Positions 21,433-32,504 are shown, counted from the stretch's first letter. The stretch is 64,000 nucleotides of DNA from Cercis canadensis (GCA_003255065.1 QAOA01003930.1:185224-249223); one strand, 5' to 3'. Program-made: numbers and translations. The notes: generated from the sequence alone by a model not told the origin.

Positions 21433-23380
21433 TAGGGGTGTAATCGGTTCGGTTCGGCTCGGTTTACACTCCAAACCGGAAAAAACCGAGTCAATAAAAT
21501 TTGGTTCGGTTCGATTTTTTAGAATTTTTTTCAGCAAAATCAAGTCAAACCGAACCAGTTCGGTTCGGTTTGGTTTGACCGGTTTTATCGGTTTTTCTAC
21601 TACTGTAGCTTGAAAACATTCAAGCAGCTGTGAATGAGAAATTCTGCCCAGATTCAAACCACTTTTGCTATAAGAAGAGTACTAATAAACAAAACTTGCA
21701 AGCAATTATCCATGTCTTCTTCTATTAAATTTTAAAGTAGCAAAAAATAAACAGAAATCAAACTCTTAGCATAAATTATTGCTCTATTTTCAACAAGCAA
21801 CTGTCATAGAAAATTGTCAAGCACTAAATGTACCCAGGTGGAATTGGGTTCCTTTACAAACCACCACAACAAAATAACAGCCAAATATCAGACATTCCAG
21901 TTCAATGACCAACAAAACAATTGCAGAAATACAACAGAAAATCAGCAACAAAAACTTCCCGACTTATCAAACAAGCAAATCAGCAAATCAGCAAAAAAAA
22001 CAACAGAAATACAAGCAAAGAAAATCCAATCAGCAGCAGCTCACTAGTAAAGTAGTAATCTAGTATCAGACCCTTTATTGCTTTCCTTCCAATCCCAAAC
22101 CAATTGCTACTGCAAAAACCAATATCCATTTATCAGCATCACAGGGATAAACATTAAATTGTAGTGTAAAAATATAAATAAGATTTACCCATTAAGGTTG
22201 AGAAAAACAGACACTTCATGAAACCTTGTCGAGCTCGGTGACAACTGATGATATCTCTAATTAAATTATCATAGAAAAAAATAAATCAGCTAGCTTTCAA
22301 TTTAAAAATGTAAAAAATTATAAAAACCACATATAAATCACAAAGAATTACCTGATTCAAGTTGTTCTATCTCATTGATTTGGCTGCGAAGATCTATTGG
22401 CTTCTTCGTTCATAGAAGCTTTTAGAGTTTATGAATGCAGGAAGTCTATGAAAAACAGTAAAAGAACCGATAAGCAACCATACAAACAGTAGTAAACAAC
22501 AAATTCATGTGGCATTGTACTAAAAACAGAGGGCATTTAACACAATTATTTTTCTATTAGATAAAAGAGGCATTAACAGAATTATTGAATACCTTAAACA
22601 ATTTCTTGAAATATCTTTACACAGTAAACTAAGTATTCCAGACATCCACAAACAGGTATAAATCCAAATAATTTCAAAAACGAGAATCACAGAGCATTCA
22701 TCGCACCAAGTCATATATTCATCGCAAGAGCAATTTTCAGAAACAGAGAGCATAAACAAAAATAGAGCCAGAGAGTAGAAAGACATAAATTTTATCAAAA
22801 AGGGAGAAGCATAACTCACCAAGTCACCGACGAGCAAGATGAGACAGCGAGAGCGACAACGGCGGCGAAGAGAGGAGATTGTTCTGTTACTTCTGTAGAT
22901 GACTTCTGAATTTCACTTTCAGTAAGGGTTTTGAGAGGAGAATGAAGGAGAGTTAGTTACTGTCTTATTGAGTTAGACGATGGAGGAGAGGAGAATGCTG
23001 CTAACTGCTATGGCAGTAAGGAGATTAGGAGAGAAAGGATTTGAGAATGGGAGGCGGGAGGGAGAGTCAGCAAAGGAGAAAGAGTTAGGGTTAGGGATTT
23101 TGTGATTTTTGAAGTGAGGGTGAACTGAACGTGAATGTGTCGAAGAAGGGATTTCAAAATATTAGAAGGCCTACCTTATATATCAAAACGACGTAGTTTT
23201 ACTATACTCGGTTCGGTTCGGTTTCTTACCGATTTTTCTTCATTAAAACCAAAAACCGAACCGGACCTATCGATTTTTCAGAAATGTAAACTGAAAACCG
23301 GACCACCTCCTTCAGTTTGACTCGGTTTGTCTCCGGTTCCGTCGATTTGGCCGGTTTTCTCAGTTTTGCTTACACCCCTA
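21433..23380. mobile_element. Non-autonomous hAT-like element with CGGTTCGGTT subterminal repeats
   Basis: Ends are TAGGGGTGTAA (21433) and TTACACCCCTA (23380). Both subterminal regions are crowded with CGGTTCGGTT and AAACCGAACC motifs, a form common in plant hAT derivatives. The flanking octamers CACATGAG (21425-21432) and TCCATGAG (23381-23388) agree in their last six bases, consistent with a degraded 8-bp target duplication. The 1.9-kb interior has no transposase. Towards the right end it carries purine-rich sequence and splice-like AATTACCTG / CTCACC motifs that suggest a minus-strand transcript with small exons, but no protein is recognisable. Confidence 0.7.
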
Positions 23381-24434
23381 TCCATGAGAGATGAACTTTT
23401 GGAGATAAAATGATGGTATTTTGAAGATGGAGAAAATATCCCTCACCAAATTATTTGTTGTTAAATGATACTAAAATTGTTTTCAAAATTTATAAATTTT
23501 TTAACTCATAATTATAACTAAAATAAAAAATAAAAAATCAGTTTTGATTTCATATTCTTTATATATCCTTCTTTTTATTTTTTTCTTTTTTGTGGAGAAC
23601 AGGGGCCAAAAGCCCAAAACAACAAAAAAAACCCTTTGTTTTTACATTTTATTTCTACTAGATGCGCATGAGCGGAGTATTTCGTTAAATAGCTCTCACA
23701 TATGAATAACCTATATCAAAATCTGATGCAATACATACAAGTGATTAAGCATGCAAAAAAATATAGACTACATAGTAGGGTGATGAGAAGACAAAACAAA
23801 TTTTAAGGAAAAAACTTACCAAACTACAAGTGAGTAAGCATGAATATAATTTACCAAACTACATAGATTTAGACAAATAAAAAGACTAAAATTAAAATTA
23901 AACTAAAATTGTGTCTAATCTTTTGATAGGTAAAGGGACTTTGTATAATTTACTCTAATTTTTTGTTTTTAATAAGGCTGTTCTACAATACACAATAATA
24001 TAGTAGAGTATTGATATATATTTTGGCACAATTAATAATATATTGCCACGTATATTAGAGTCAATAAGTTTACCAGTTCTCTCTTAGTACAACATGGTAC
24101 CGATATGCATGAAAGGACTGTTGGATTCAACAATCAAACTTGAATGGCTAGATTACAGCAATGTGTATCAATACAGAACTATAACATTGTGTGTTGCAGA
24201 TTAATCTTTTTATTTATTTATTTATTTTGGTATGCTGTAGAACCAACATTTTAGTACGCACTAATAACTATTTACAACCCAACGTTAGGGGTATTTTTTT
24301 TTTTTTTTTTTATGAAAAAGGAAATATTAACTTGAATCATGGCCAAAAAAAATTTGAATGACTAATTTGATGATGTATAATAGAGTTTATAATCTTGTTT
24401 TGTTTAAATTAAACCCTTTTTTTTTATGTTTAAA
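23381..24434. other. AT-rich intergenic, nothing recognised
   Basis: Many homopolymer A/T runs and no credible open frame. Confidence 0.4.
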
Positions 24435-24979
24435 CACTACAAGAAAATATTTATTTTTTAACAAAACAAAATACTGATAAAATTTTAAAAAAATTCTAAC
24501 GAAATATATTTTACGAAAATTTTATGATACTACATGAGTATGTCATACTACACTGACGTGACAATCATATGTAATTTTTGTATTTTATTAAATATAAATA
24601 TAATTTATTTTATTTTTTAACTAAATTTAGAAACAGTTAATTTGTACATGTGTTATTTTTATATTGGCTAATTTTATATAGTATGACATACTACATAAAT
24701 ATAAAAAGTATCTAAAAAATCTCTTATATTTTATGAAAATTTTAACCATAATTTCAATAAAATTTTAATATTGTTAAAATTTTTTATTAAAATTATCGTT
24801 AGAATTTTTTTAAAAATATTTAAGAAATTTTTTTTCTTCTATTCTAACGATAATTCCAAATGAAATTACAGTTAGAATTACTTAACACCAAAACTCACCA
24901 TTTCACTAACTGAAACCCAATTTTTTTGAAATTTCAACGAATTCCAATTGTAATTTCCGTTAGAATTACCATTGGAAAT

Positions 24980-26354
24980 CAAGGAAATATCATCCTCCTC
25001 ATTCCTCTTTCCCTTTCATTTTCTCCCCATTTGCTTCACCTAGAGCTGCGAGTGGTGTTTTCCGGTGGCAAGGCGCGGCGTCAAATTGAGTTGGCCGCTC
25101 TTCCTTTAGGTTGGTGTCTCCATCCGAAATCTCCTTTCTCTTTCTCTCTCTCTCCATTTATATTTTAGTTATGATGTTAACTAGTTTGTTTCAATTTGTT
25201 AAATTTGTTTAGGGCTTTTGATATATGAGTTGCTTTTGATTGTTTTATGATTTTTAGGTGTTTTTTAGATGAATTATGTGTTGTTATGCTGTTTGGTTTG
25301 TTGTTGGCTGTGAAAAAAGAGGAATTTGTTGTTGGCTGCTTGCTCATCAACAGAGAGCAAGATGAAAATCATCTTAGGTTCTTTTTTCTCATTTCTACGT
25401 CACCCCTACGTTTCCTTGAGATAAAAAACAGAGCTAGTCCTAGAAGACAGAGTATCTCATTCATATTCTTGGTTCAATTAGTGCATTGACTCATTCTTCT
25501 CTCTCCCTTCTCCCCCATAACTGGGCAACTCGCAGAAGATGAGAGAAAACCTTAGAAAAATAAAATCACATAATCATAAAGTAGTAAAGTGCATGCCACC
25601 GTCAAACAAGTATAGTAACTATTTATTTGGCAAAGTTGTTATTGAGGAGTGGGGACTGCTTCTAGATACATTGAAGCTAATAATGAATTGAATTCATTCA
25701 TAGAGGGTCGAACTTAGATTTCAATGATTTTAACATTAAATGAGTCTTGGCTATCTTAGTTTCTAACCTGGAAACCAAGCTGCTGTGTGCTTCAAAATTT
25801 CTTCTTGTAGTTCATAGCTGCTGTGATGTGAAAAGTGAATGATACACCATATAGTGTACTTGGTTGTTTTGAGCCTTACTGTAGCAATTTATGTGTAATG
25901 GCTGCTGCTACATTTAAGTAGTTCCGTTACGTTATTTTCTTTTGATAATTGAAACGTGTACATTTGGTTATGGAGGAAGCTAATTTATTTTTTGATAACA
26001 AACAGTGATGCTATTTCTTTCTTTTTTCCAACTACTGAGGGGAACTATTTTGTTTCATATGAACATCCTTCTTTCTTGCATGGTTATGTGCCTCTGTTAA
26101 TATGCATTCCATTGGCTGTAATGTACTTTTATCTTGTATTATTTAATACAGTTGGTGGTTCTAAATTATATTGTGTAAACTATGCAAATGTCTTTCTTCC
26201 TCTTGCTGAGGCTCCTGAAAGCTGTGTGGAGTTGCACGCTTCACATTTGAATATCTTTGTGAACGGCCTTTATGTTGCCTTTATGTTGCTTGTCTCTTTC
26301 TTGGCTCGAATATTTATCTTTTTGTTTGGTTCTTCTTCCAATTATTTTATCTAG
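24980..26354 (+). other. 5' part of the CACTA interior: leader-like sequence and introns
   Basis: 25020-25120 is GC-richer than its surroundings, followed by pyrimidine-rich sequence and by T-rich intron-like DNA. An open stretch at 25956-26354 is hydrophobic and low-complexity; I do not recognise it and consider it intronic. Confidence 0.35.
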
Positions 26355-27153
26355 TATATGTTTGCGAGTATGAGGGTATTGCCAAGCAGAAATTGGCAAA
26401 GATGGTGTTTGACTACTATGCTTCTGGTGCAGAGTACCAGTGGACTTTGGCAGAAAACAGAAATGCCTTTTCCAGAATCCTGTGAGATTTTTCCCTCTAT
26501 ATTTGATTATTGTATATCATTGTTTCTCATGTTCGTTTAATATGCCAATTCTGATGTCTTTTATGTCTAGTTATGAAGTGATTAATGCTAGAGAAATTGA
26601 TAAACAAGTTGATTTGAATTGTTCAGAATACATGCTTGTTCTTTATGGAAACTATATATTACACTTCGTACTTTAGCCCTTCTATTTCAATTACAGGTCA
26701 ATCACACATCAGAGATATAGTGACATAGTTTGTTTCCTACTTCTATTTTGTTTAGTGCTTGGGATAAATGTTATATTTCACACTTGAGTTCCAACTACAG
26801 AGAGCATGGTTTTCTGTTGGATAACAAATTCATTTTTATGCAGGAGAATTTGCAACTGCAAGAGCTGCATCAGCAGCTGGAACAATCATGGTACTTGTCT
26901 TTAATGTCTACATCCAACTTAATTTGTGTCATATAGATAATATAATGACTTTGTTAGTCTCTTGGAGATGATTCTCATTCAATTAAACTTGGGAAGACTA
27001 GATACTTGTGAATTCATATATGGGATTTTATGGCTGATGGGCTATGAATGTAAATGTTATCTTTATGGTTGTTTCAGACTGTCCTCCTGGGCTACTTCTA
27101 GTGCTGAAGAAGTGGCTTCAACTGGACCTGGCATTCGCTTTTTCCAGCTCTAT
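26355..27153 (+). pseudogene. Glycolate oxidase (peroxisomal (S)-2-hydroxy-acid oxidase) fragment, three exons
   Basis: Exon 1 (26355-26481, donor GTGAGA) reads [29 protein letters not shown] then [11 protein letters not shown], the N-terminus of plant GLO, including the DYYASGAE loop with the FMN-site Tyr. Exon 2 (26844-26890, after TTTATGCAG) reads EFATARAASAAGTIM. Exon 3 (27078-27153, after GTTTCAG) reads [24 protein letters not shown]. The exon between 1 and 2 is missing, exon 3 has lost two bases at its start (frameshift), and the C-terminal two thirds with the catalytic His and Lys are absent. The full enzyme is about 370 residues and oxidises glycolate in photorespiration. These are captured exons, not a working gene. 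Confidence 0.85.
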
Positions 27154-27463
27154 GTAAGCTTAAATACTTGTTTCAATTCCTTTTATGACATGCCATGTTT
27201 AAATTATTATTATATAATGTTTATTTTCATGGGTTGATGATTTAATTGGATTTTATAACTACTACATCTGTATAGTGCAATATAAGCATTAATGGTCTTC
27301 TTTGCCATATTAATTCTTTCTAAGTTTATATATGTATAGTGCAAAACAGGGTTGACTATGATAGAGAGTGGTTAAGCCAGCGGCTTTTATCTAACCTAAC
27401 TTCTTGTGTAAGTTCGGTTTAAAAATTGCTTTCTGGCAGTTCTAATTGATGGTTAAATTTCAG

Positions 27464-27720
27464 GTTACTTCTGTTGAACTCCACCGTCATTTTCATGCTC
27501 TGGGTACTGAAACTATTGAGGATGTTCGGGTGCAACGAGATAATTCTATACAGCATGCTCTATTGTTCTAGCTTGTGTGCTTTTTGATGATCTTTTGTTC
27601 CAAGGTAATCCCTTCATGATAACATATTTGAAGCAGTAATTAAATCTACATATATTTCAGGAAGATGAAGGAGAGGAAGCGGATAATGCTGCTGATGTTG
27701 ATGATGTAGATAAAATTTAG
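27464..27720 (+). pseudogene. Two exon-like segments of unknown origin behind the GLO exons
   Basis: After an AATTTCAG acceptor, 27464-27565 reads VTSVELHRHFHALGTETIED and on to a stop. After a TATATTTCAG acceptor, 27661-27720 reads EDEGEEADNAADVDDVDKI and ends at TAG. The acidic C-terminus and clean acceptors suggest real exons, from a second captured gene or from element coding sequence. They do not match glycolate oxidase. I cannot name the source. Confidence 0.4.
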
Positions 27721-27869
27721 ATGAACAAATAATATGTTTTTCATAATGTTAAAAAAATTGGTAGCGGGCAGGCGCAAGTTTTGTGTAACTTTAAAGTGTT
27801 AATTTGATCTACTATTTTATAAAATTCTATAAGTTTATAAAAAAGTGTCACTTTATTGAAATTATTAAG

Positions 27870-27964
27870 ATATTTTAGTTGCTGTAAAAGTTCTTTGTAG
27901 ATTGTATGATAAAATANATATTTTACTTGCTGTAAAAGTTCTTTGTAGATTGTATGATAAAATA
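27870..27964. repeat. 47-bp duplication around an N at 27917
   Basis: 27870-27916 and 27918-27964 differ at one base. Another duplication precisely abutting an N. Confidence 0.8.
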
Positions 27965-28436
27965 TAGTTCATTGTGTATGTATAGAGTCTTATATATTTA
28001 GTAGATCAAATTTAAATTCAAGTTAAAAAAGTAGACTAGCAACTTTTGTAGATAAATTTTGAGGTTGTGCAACGGAAATTTAAGATTCTTAAAATAAATT
28101 TTTTAAAAAAAGTAAAAATTAAAAAAATAAATAGAAAATTCCAACAAAAATTTTCGTTGAAATTTTCACAAAACAAGTTTTTTTATAAAAAATAAAAATT
28201 AAAAAAATAAAAAGGAAATTCTAACAGAAGTATTTCTGTTGGAATTTAAAAAAACAAGTTTTTTTTAAAAAATAATAAATAAGAAATTCCAACAAAAAAT
28301 TTGGTTGGAATTTCAAAAAAAAAAATTATTAGAATTTTGTAATTATAACAACTATTTCTTTAACGACTCAAATTCTGTTAAAATTTAAAATTTCAACAAA
28401 AAATTTTCATTGGAATCTAAAAAATTTCTTGTTATG

Positions 28437-29165
28437 AAAAGAAAAAAGGGAACCCGCTCTTATGTTGCAAGTTTATAAATTTGAACTAATGAATACTAAT
28501 GTCCCTCACCAAGTATTAGCCAATGACTGCATGAACAAAATATGCTTAGGATGTACAGAAAAGAAAATGATAGTTGACTCCATGGACATGTTAATTGAGA
28601 ATGAAAGGTTAACAGCATGCTTAAGCCAAGAACTATTGAGGTATGAAATATTTTAGGTGTATATCGGAAAATAAGTCCATGCTTCCTAAGTGGTTTTTGT
28701 TTTTCTCCCTAGGAAAATGGTTTCTCTGTCATTAGTTGAATCATAAACAGAATCCTTGGGAAAAGTCTTTGCATTCACTTTAGAAGTTATTCTGAGCATA
28801 TTCCATGTAATAATAATTATTTTAGCTTTATGCTAATGTAAAAGGAAAAAAATGCTTTAGGCTTGAGGCTAGAGTTTTCATATTTTGGGGGTAAGTAAGA
28901 TGTGTATTAAATAAGAGTTCATTTTTCATATATATATATATTAAGGGTTAAATTACTATGTTTGAATAGATATAAGAGTGTTATGGAGGCTCACACCACA
29001 AGAATTGAGTGTTCACGGAAAGTATTATTAGATCCTTTAAACATAAATAAGTAATGTTATTGGTAAAACTCACATACAAAATCCAATAAAATCACCAATT
29101 TGTGTCTTTCGAGTATGTACTCTAGAGTGTCAATATGTGCACAAAGACAATATTTGCATATGCTT
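28437..29165. other. Intergenic; small unrecognised open frame at 28462-28656
   Basis: The 64-residue frame starting MLQVYKFELMNTNVPHQVL has no motif I recognise. It lies just outside the CACTA right end, and its composition looks somewhat more coding-like than the flanks, but there is no further support. Confidence 0.25.
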
Positions 29166-29171
29166 AAAAAA

Positions 29172-29202
<31 letters not shown>
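29166..29202. repeat. (A)15(GA)11 microsatellite
   Basis: Fifteen A then eleven GA, located 50 bases upstream of the tRNA gene. Confidence 0.9.
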
Positions 29203-29252
29203 AATCGCAATAGTTGGGTCAAATAAATTTAATTGAACAAAGTAAGCAACAA

Positions 29253-29326
29253 GCTGGAATAGCTCAGTTGGCTAGAGCGTGTGGCTGTTAACCACAAGGT
29301 CGGAGGTTCAAGCCCTCCTTCTAGCG
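29253..29326 (+). tRNA. tRNA-Asn (anticodon GTT)
   Basis: A 74-nt cloverleaf with no intron. The acceptor stem GCTGGAA pairs with TTCTAGC (one G-T), discriminator G at 29326. The D-arm holds the A box AGCTCAGTTGG. The anticodon stem-loop TGTGG-CTGTTAA-CCACA has GTT at 29287-29289. The T-arm GGAGG-TTCAAGC-CCTCC contains the B box GGTTCAAGCCC. CCA is not encoded, as in nuclear genes. A T-rich stretch starting 29331 (TTTTGTTTTG) is the likely Pol III terminator. It decodes AAY codons. Every conserved position is intact, so this gene is probably functional. Confidence 0.95.
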
Positions 29327-29330
29327 CTTA

Positions 29331-29339
29331 TTTTGTTTT
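29331..29339 (+). terminator. Pol III terminator of tRNA-Asn
   Basis: TTTTGTTTT beginning five bases after the tRNA 3' end; T runs of four or more end Pol III transcription. Confidence 0.7.
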
Positions 29340-29529
29340 GATATCATTTCGAGTGTAATTGTAATTGATATCTCGTAGCCAATGACATCTCTTGACTCGA
29401 ACCTTTTCATGGATATGCTGCATATGCACCAAATTTATTTTCTTAGAAAAGTTACATTTTTGGTGTAGAGATGAAGATTTCGTTGAGTTAATGGAGAACT
29501 CAAACTCACATTATAACCAGTTCAACACC

Positions 29530-29950
29530 AAGATGAAGGGTTATTCCCTTGCAGTAGCATTTAAGGTCGTTTGCATCATCATATTCTTCCTCTTGCTCTA
29601 AATCTTTTCGTTCTCTTCTTATTTTGAGTCTTCCAATTGTTCGAGTCTCTTCAACATCAGTCTTCTTCTCTCTTCACGACAACACTGTGTCATCGATCTC
29701 AAACATGCTCTAATACCAATTTGTTGGCAGGGAAGATAGATTCGCAATCCAACCTCTCAATCGACAAGTGAGAGAATTCTCAATCTCGATTTCGAGTAAC
29801 ACAAGACTCAATACTCCTATTTATAATAATCATTAAAGACTTTTAGACTAACTAATATTAACTTTAGACACATATGACAAGGTACATATCACTTTGGCAC
29901 AAGATACATCTCACTATGACACTTATTCAAAGAACTTGGACATTCAGAAA
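29530..29950 (-). repeat. Left arm of an exact 421-bp inverted repeat (LTR/PBS/leader)
   Basis: Reverse complement of 30343-30763 with no difference that I can see. By symmetry its LTR-like part is about 29722-29942 and the PBS about 29707-29718, read on the minus strand. See the right arm for the landmarks. Confidence 0.85.
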
Positions 29951-30342
29951 ATCAGAAAGTCTAATACATAAACAACCATTAAATTTCAAATTATTATTTT
30001 CAACAGAGACCTCTCAAAGATGAATCTGCTCCTTGCATAGGTTAAAAATTTAACCAGACTATTCTGGGTCAAACTAGAGAGAGGATTGCAATCAATATAC
30101 TCCTTGCATAGGTTTAAAACTCAAACCAGATTATTCTGCATATTTTTCTTTTGTGTGAAAATAGTTTGCCTTCAATTGATATGAGAATAGTTTTAAGGCT
30201 TAAATACAATTTAATTCCGTGTGGTTTACAAAATGTTTAAATTTAGTCCCTCTAGTTCTAAAATGATAAATCCCATTCCTATACTTCTAAAATTGAGTCA
30301 ATTTGATCCCTCCATTAAGTGACCATCCAAATGTAGATGGAA
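29951..30342. other. Spacer between the 421-bp inverted arms
   Basis: 392 bases, AT-rich. The block CTCCTTGCATAGGTT occurs twice (about 30029 and 30100), each followed by AAAANTNNAACCAGA-like sequence, giving an internal direct repeat of about 70 bp. No gene. Confidence 0.5.
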
Positions 30343-30763
30343 TTTCTGAATGTCCAAGTTCTTTGAATAAGTGTCATAGTGAGATGTATCTTGTGCCAAA
30401 GTGATATGTACCTTGTCATATGTGTCTAAAGTTAATATTAGTTAGTCTAAAAGTCTTTAATGATTATTATAAATAGGAGTATTGAGTCTTGTGTTACTCG
30501 AAATCGAGATTGAGAATTCTCTCACTTGTCGATTGAGAGGTTGGATTGCGAATCTATCTTCCCTGCCAACAAATTGGTATTAGAGCATGTTTGAGATCGA
30601 TGACACAGTGTTGTCGTGAAGAGAGAAGAAGACTGATGTTGAAGAGACTCGAACAATTGGAAGACTCAAAATAAGAAGAGAACGAAAAGATTTAGAGCAA
30701 GAGGAAGAATATGATGATGCAAACGACCTTAAATGCTACTGCAAGGGAATAACCCTTCATCTT
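30343..30763 (+). repeat. Right arm of the inverted repeat, with copia-like LTR end and PBS
   Basis: Contains a TATA box (TATAAATAGG, about 30468-30477), an LTR-like end CCTGCCAACA at 30571, and a PBS-like TGGTATTAGAGC at 30575-30586, followed by a leader. The LTR start is uncertain (possibly TGTCCAAG at 30351). The arm ends exactly at the N at 30764. An arm that is perfect and stops at an N makes an assembly artefact at least as likely as a genuine pair of divergent insertions. Confidence 0.65.
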
Positions 30764-30769
30764 NTGGGA

Positions 30770-31280
30770 GGCCAAACCAGATCCTAAATATTACTGGTGT
30801 AACTGTCCTAGTATAGAGGTGAGTGCCTCAGGTGAAATGTCGCTCGCTTCCAGTGAGTCAGCCACTAGGTGGAGGCGAGCCATCTCATGTTGCAAGCTTG
30901 TCATTTAGGATAGGACCTTAGACAAGGCTGCATCCAGCTGTTAAGAGGGCTGGGCAGGCTGTGCAAAGGTGGAGTCCAAAACGCCATCCTCAAAGCCCAA
31001 GCCATAAACTCGACCATTCTTATTCTTTCAACTGACGACATTAAGCCATAATCCAGTGTCATCGACAGAACAAGAAGAAGAGGATCTGGCTTGGCTCTCG
31101 GACTGACGTCTCTCAAACTCAGTCTGTATAGATAACAATATTAGGTTAGTTTTAGAATTAATACATGTAATTATTTACATAAAGAGTTAAGAACAATTTA
31201 ATACTTACATAAGTAGACTCCGTCTTTTGATGTACCCAACCCTTAGTTGAGTTGTGCCTGAGGTGACGAAAAAAATGTTA
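30770..31280 (-). pseudogene. En/Spm-type plant transposase fragment (Transposase_24-like), spliced
   Basis: On the minus strand an exon to about 31209 reads STKGWVHQKTESTYV and ends at a GTAAGT donor. After an 85-base intron with ATACAG acceptor, the exon from 31123 reads TEFERRQSESQARS, then WLNVVS, a one-base shift, KNKNGRVYGLGFED, and further down HEMARLHLVADSLEASDIS. The H..GWV.KTES.Y..FERR and GRVYGLG motifs are typical of the C-terminal domain of Ptta/En/Spm plant transposases. The frame has a stop near 30955 and the left part ends at the N at 30764. A partner for the nearby CACTA element is possible, but the fragment is dead. Confidence 0.55.
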
Positions 31281-32211
31281 GTAAACATAAATTGACTTTA
31301 TTATAAAAAAAAATTATGTTATTAAATAAAAAAACTTATCAGCCTCAGTTTGTGCTCAGAGACGGTGATAGAACTACTTCTGTGGAATGCATGTCCCTGA
31401 TCTAAGGAATGGTTACATCATCACCCTAGAATGTGGAATTAGTTCATAATGATAGTAAAAAGCATATTCACATAGAAATTAAACATAAGTACAAGAAGAA
31501 TGGTGAATAAAACTCTTAGGAATGGTGAATCGATGACTAAACCCCGGTCTTCAAGCTTGATCTTCCTTTTTTTCTTGCCTCTTGTGTAAAAACGTATAGA
31601 ACCTTAATTTTGTCTCTAAGGATCCTATTTATAAGTCCTAGAAAGTTTAAAAGAAAAATGAATTAAAATAAAATACGAATCCTAGTAAATTTAAGGGTCC
31701 TGGACGTCAAATCCTAGTTTGACCTTGGAGGGCTATGACGTTGGGGTTGGGTGCTGCAGCTTCCAAGTCTCTGCCAAAATAGTTTTGCTTCAATAATGAA
31801 AGGCACTGCAGCCCTGAGATAGGGTGCTACGGCGCCTTATCCTTTGTGTCTCATTGCAATTTTTCATCTTCACAGGCTCTGTAGTGCTAGGTTTAGGGCT
31901 CTGCAACGCCCAAGCCTCTGTCAACTTGTATGAATTTTCAACCATGAGGGCACTATAGGGTGCTATGGTGCCCTAGTCTCTACCAAAAATCTCACTTTTA
32001 ATCCAAAAGCAGCGCTGCAGCCTTGGGATTAGGGGCTGTGGCGCCTAAGCTACTGCCTCTACTTCCAATTTGTCCAAAATTTATATCTTTTTTACACCAA
32101 AATGAATTCGAGGACTTCCAAAATGCAAACCTAAAATAGGAACCATAAAACATAAGAATCTAACTTAAGATGCTCAAGAATAAACATAAATCAAGTTAAA
32201 TTAATAAAAGA
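31281..32211. other. Intergenic with recurrent GC-rich palindrome-like motifs
   Basis: Between 31730 and 32060 motifs of the form GGTGCTACGGCGCC, GGTGCTATGGTGCC and GGGGCTGTGGCGCC recur at intervals of roughly 60-130 bases, each followed by a similar CCAAGCCTCTGCCAA-like block. The same kind of motif occurs in the LTRs and leader of the gypsy element downstream (33105-33225, 34247-34335, 39510-39620), so this may be a remnant of a related element. No coding sequence. Confidence 0.45.
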
Positions 32212-32504
32212 TAAGCGGTATAAAATTGACTTACCAGGCCTTCACCTAACAACTTAAGCTTTTAGGTTGAATTGGTTCTTGACATGGTATCTGAGCCTCT
32301 TTGACTAAGCGGTCAAGAGATCGAATCTTTTCGTCCCTACTTTCTCAATTAAATTAAAATTTCAGCACATAGTATAAGTAGGCATGTGCTTTGTTCATGC
32401 TTCAAGCCAAAAGGGCTTTTGCGTGTGGGGTCATGTTAGATATAAAACTATTCCTGGGCCTTTATCTAACAACTTAAGCTTTTAGATTGAATCAGTTATT
32501 AACA
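32212..32504 (+). mobile_element. TRIM-like miniature LTR element
   Basis: Two direct repeats of about 71 bp, ending GGTTCTTGACA at 32284 and CAGTTATTAACA at 32504, flank about 150 bases. TGGTATCTGAGCC (32285-32297) follows the left repeat directly, as a PBS would, and GTGTGGGGTCA precedes the right repeat (TGTTAGATATAAAAC at 32434) like a polypurine tract. The right repeat starts TGTTA and ends TAACA. There is no coding capacity. No clear target duplication was found, and the left repeat's start is degraded. Confidence 0.5.

Larger units (their letters stand above)
24435..28436 (+). mobile_element. CACTA (En/Spm) element carrying captured gene exons
   Basis: The left end is CACTACAAGAAAA (24435). 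The right end reads TTTCTTGTTATG (28436), a decayed inverse of it, with AAA on both sides as a 3-bp target duplication. Subterminal regions on both sides are dense in ATTCTAACGNAA / TTCCGTTGGAATT-type repeats (for example 24485-24500, 24790-24960, 28140-28420), the hallmark of CACTA transposase-binding regions. The 4-kb interior has no TNP2-like transposase. It contains intron-bearing sequence with glycolate oxidase exons (26355-27153) and two further exon-like segments (27464-27720). An N with a 47-bp flanking duplication lies at 27917. Confidence 0.75.

Noticed and set aside
25956..26354. 132-residue hydrophobic open frame as a membrane protein
   Set aside because: It lies in the T-rich intron directly before the GLO exon; the hydrophobicity is a product of T-rich codons.
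24435..28436. Functional glycolate oxidase gene
   Set aside because: One internal exon and the C-terminal two thirds are missing, and exon 3 is frameshifted.
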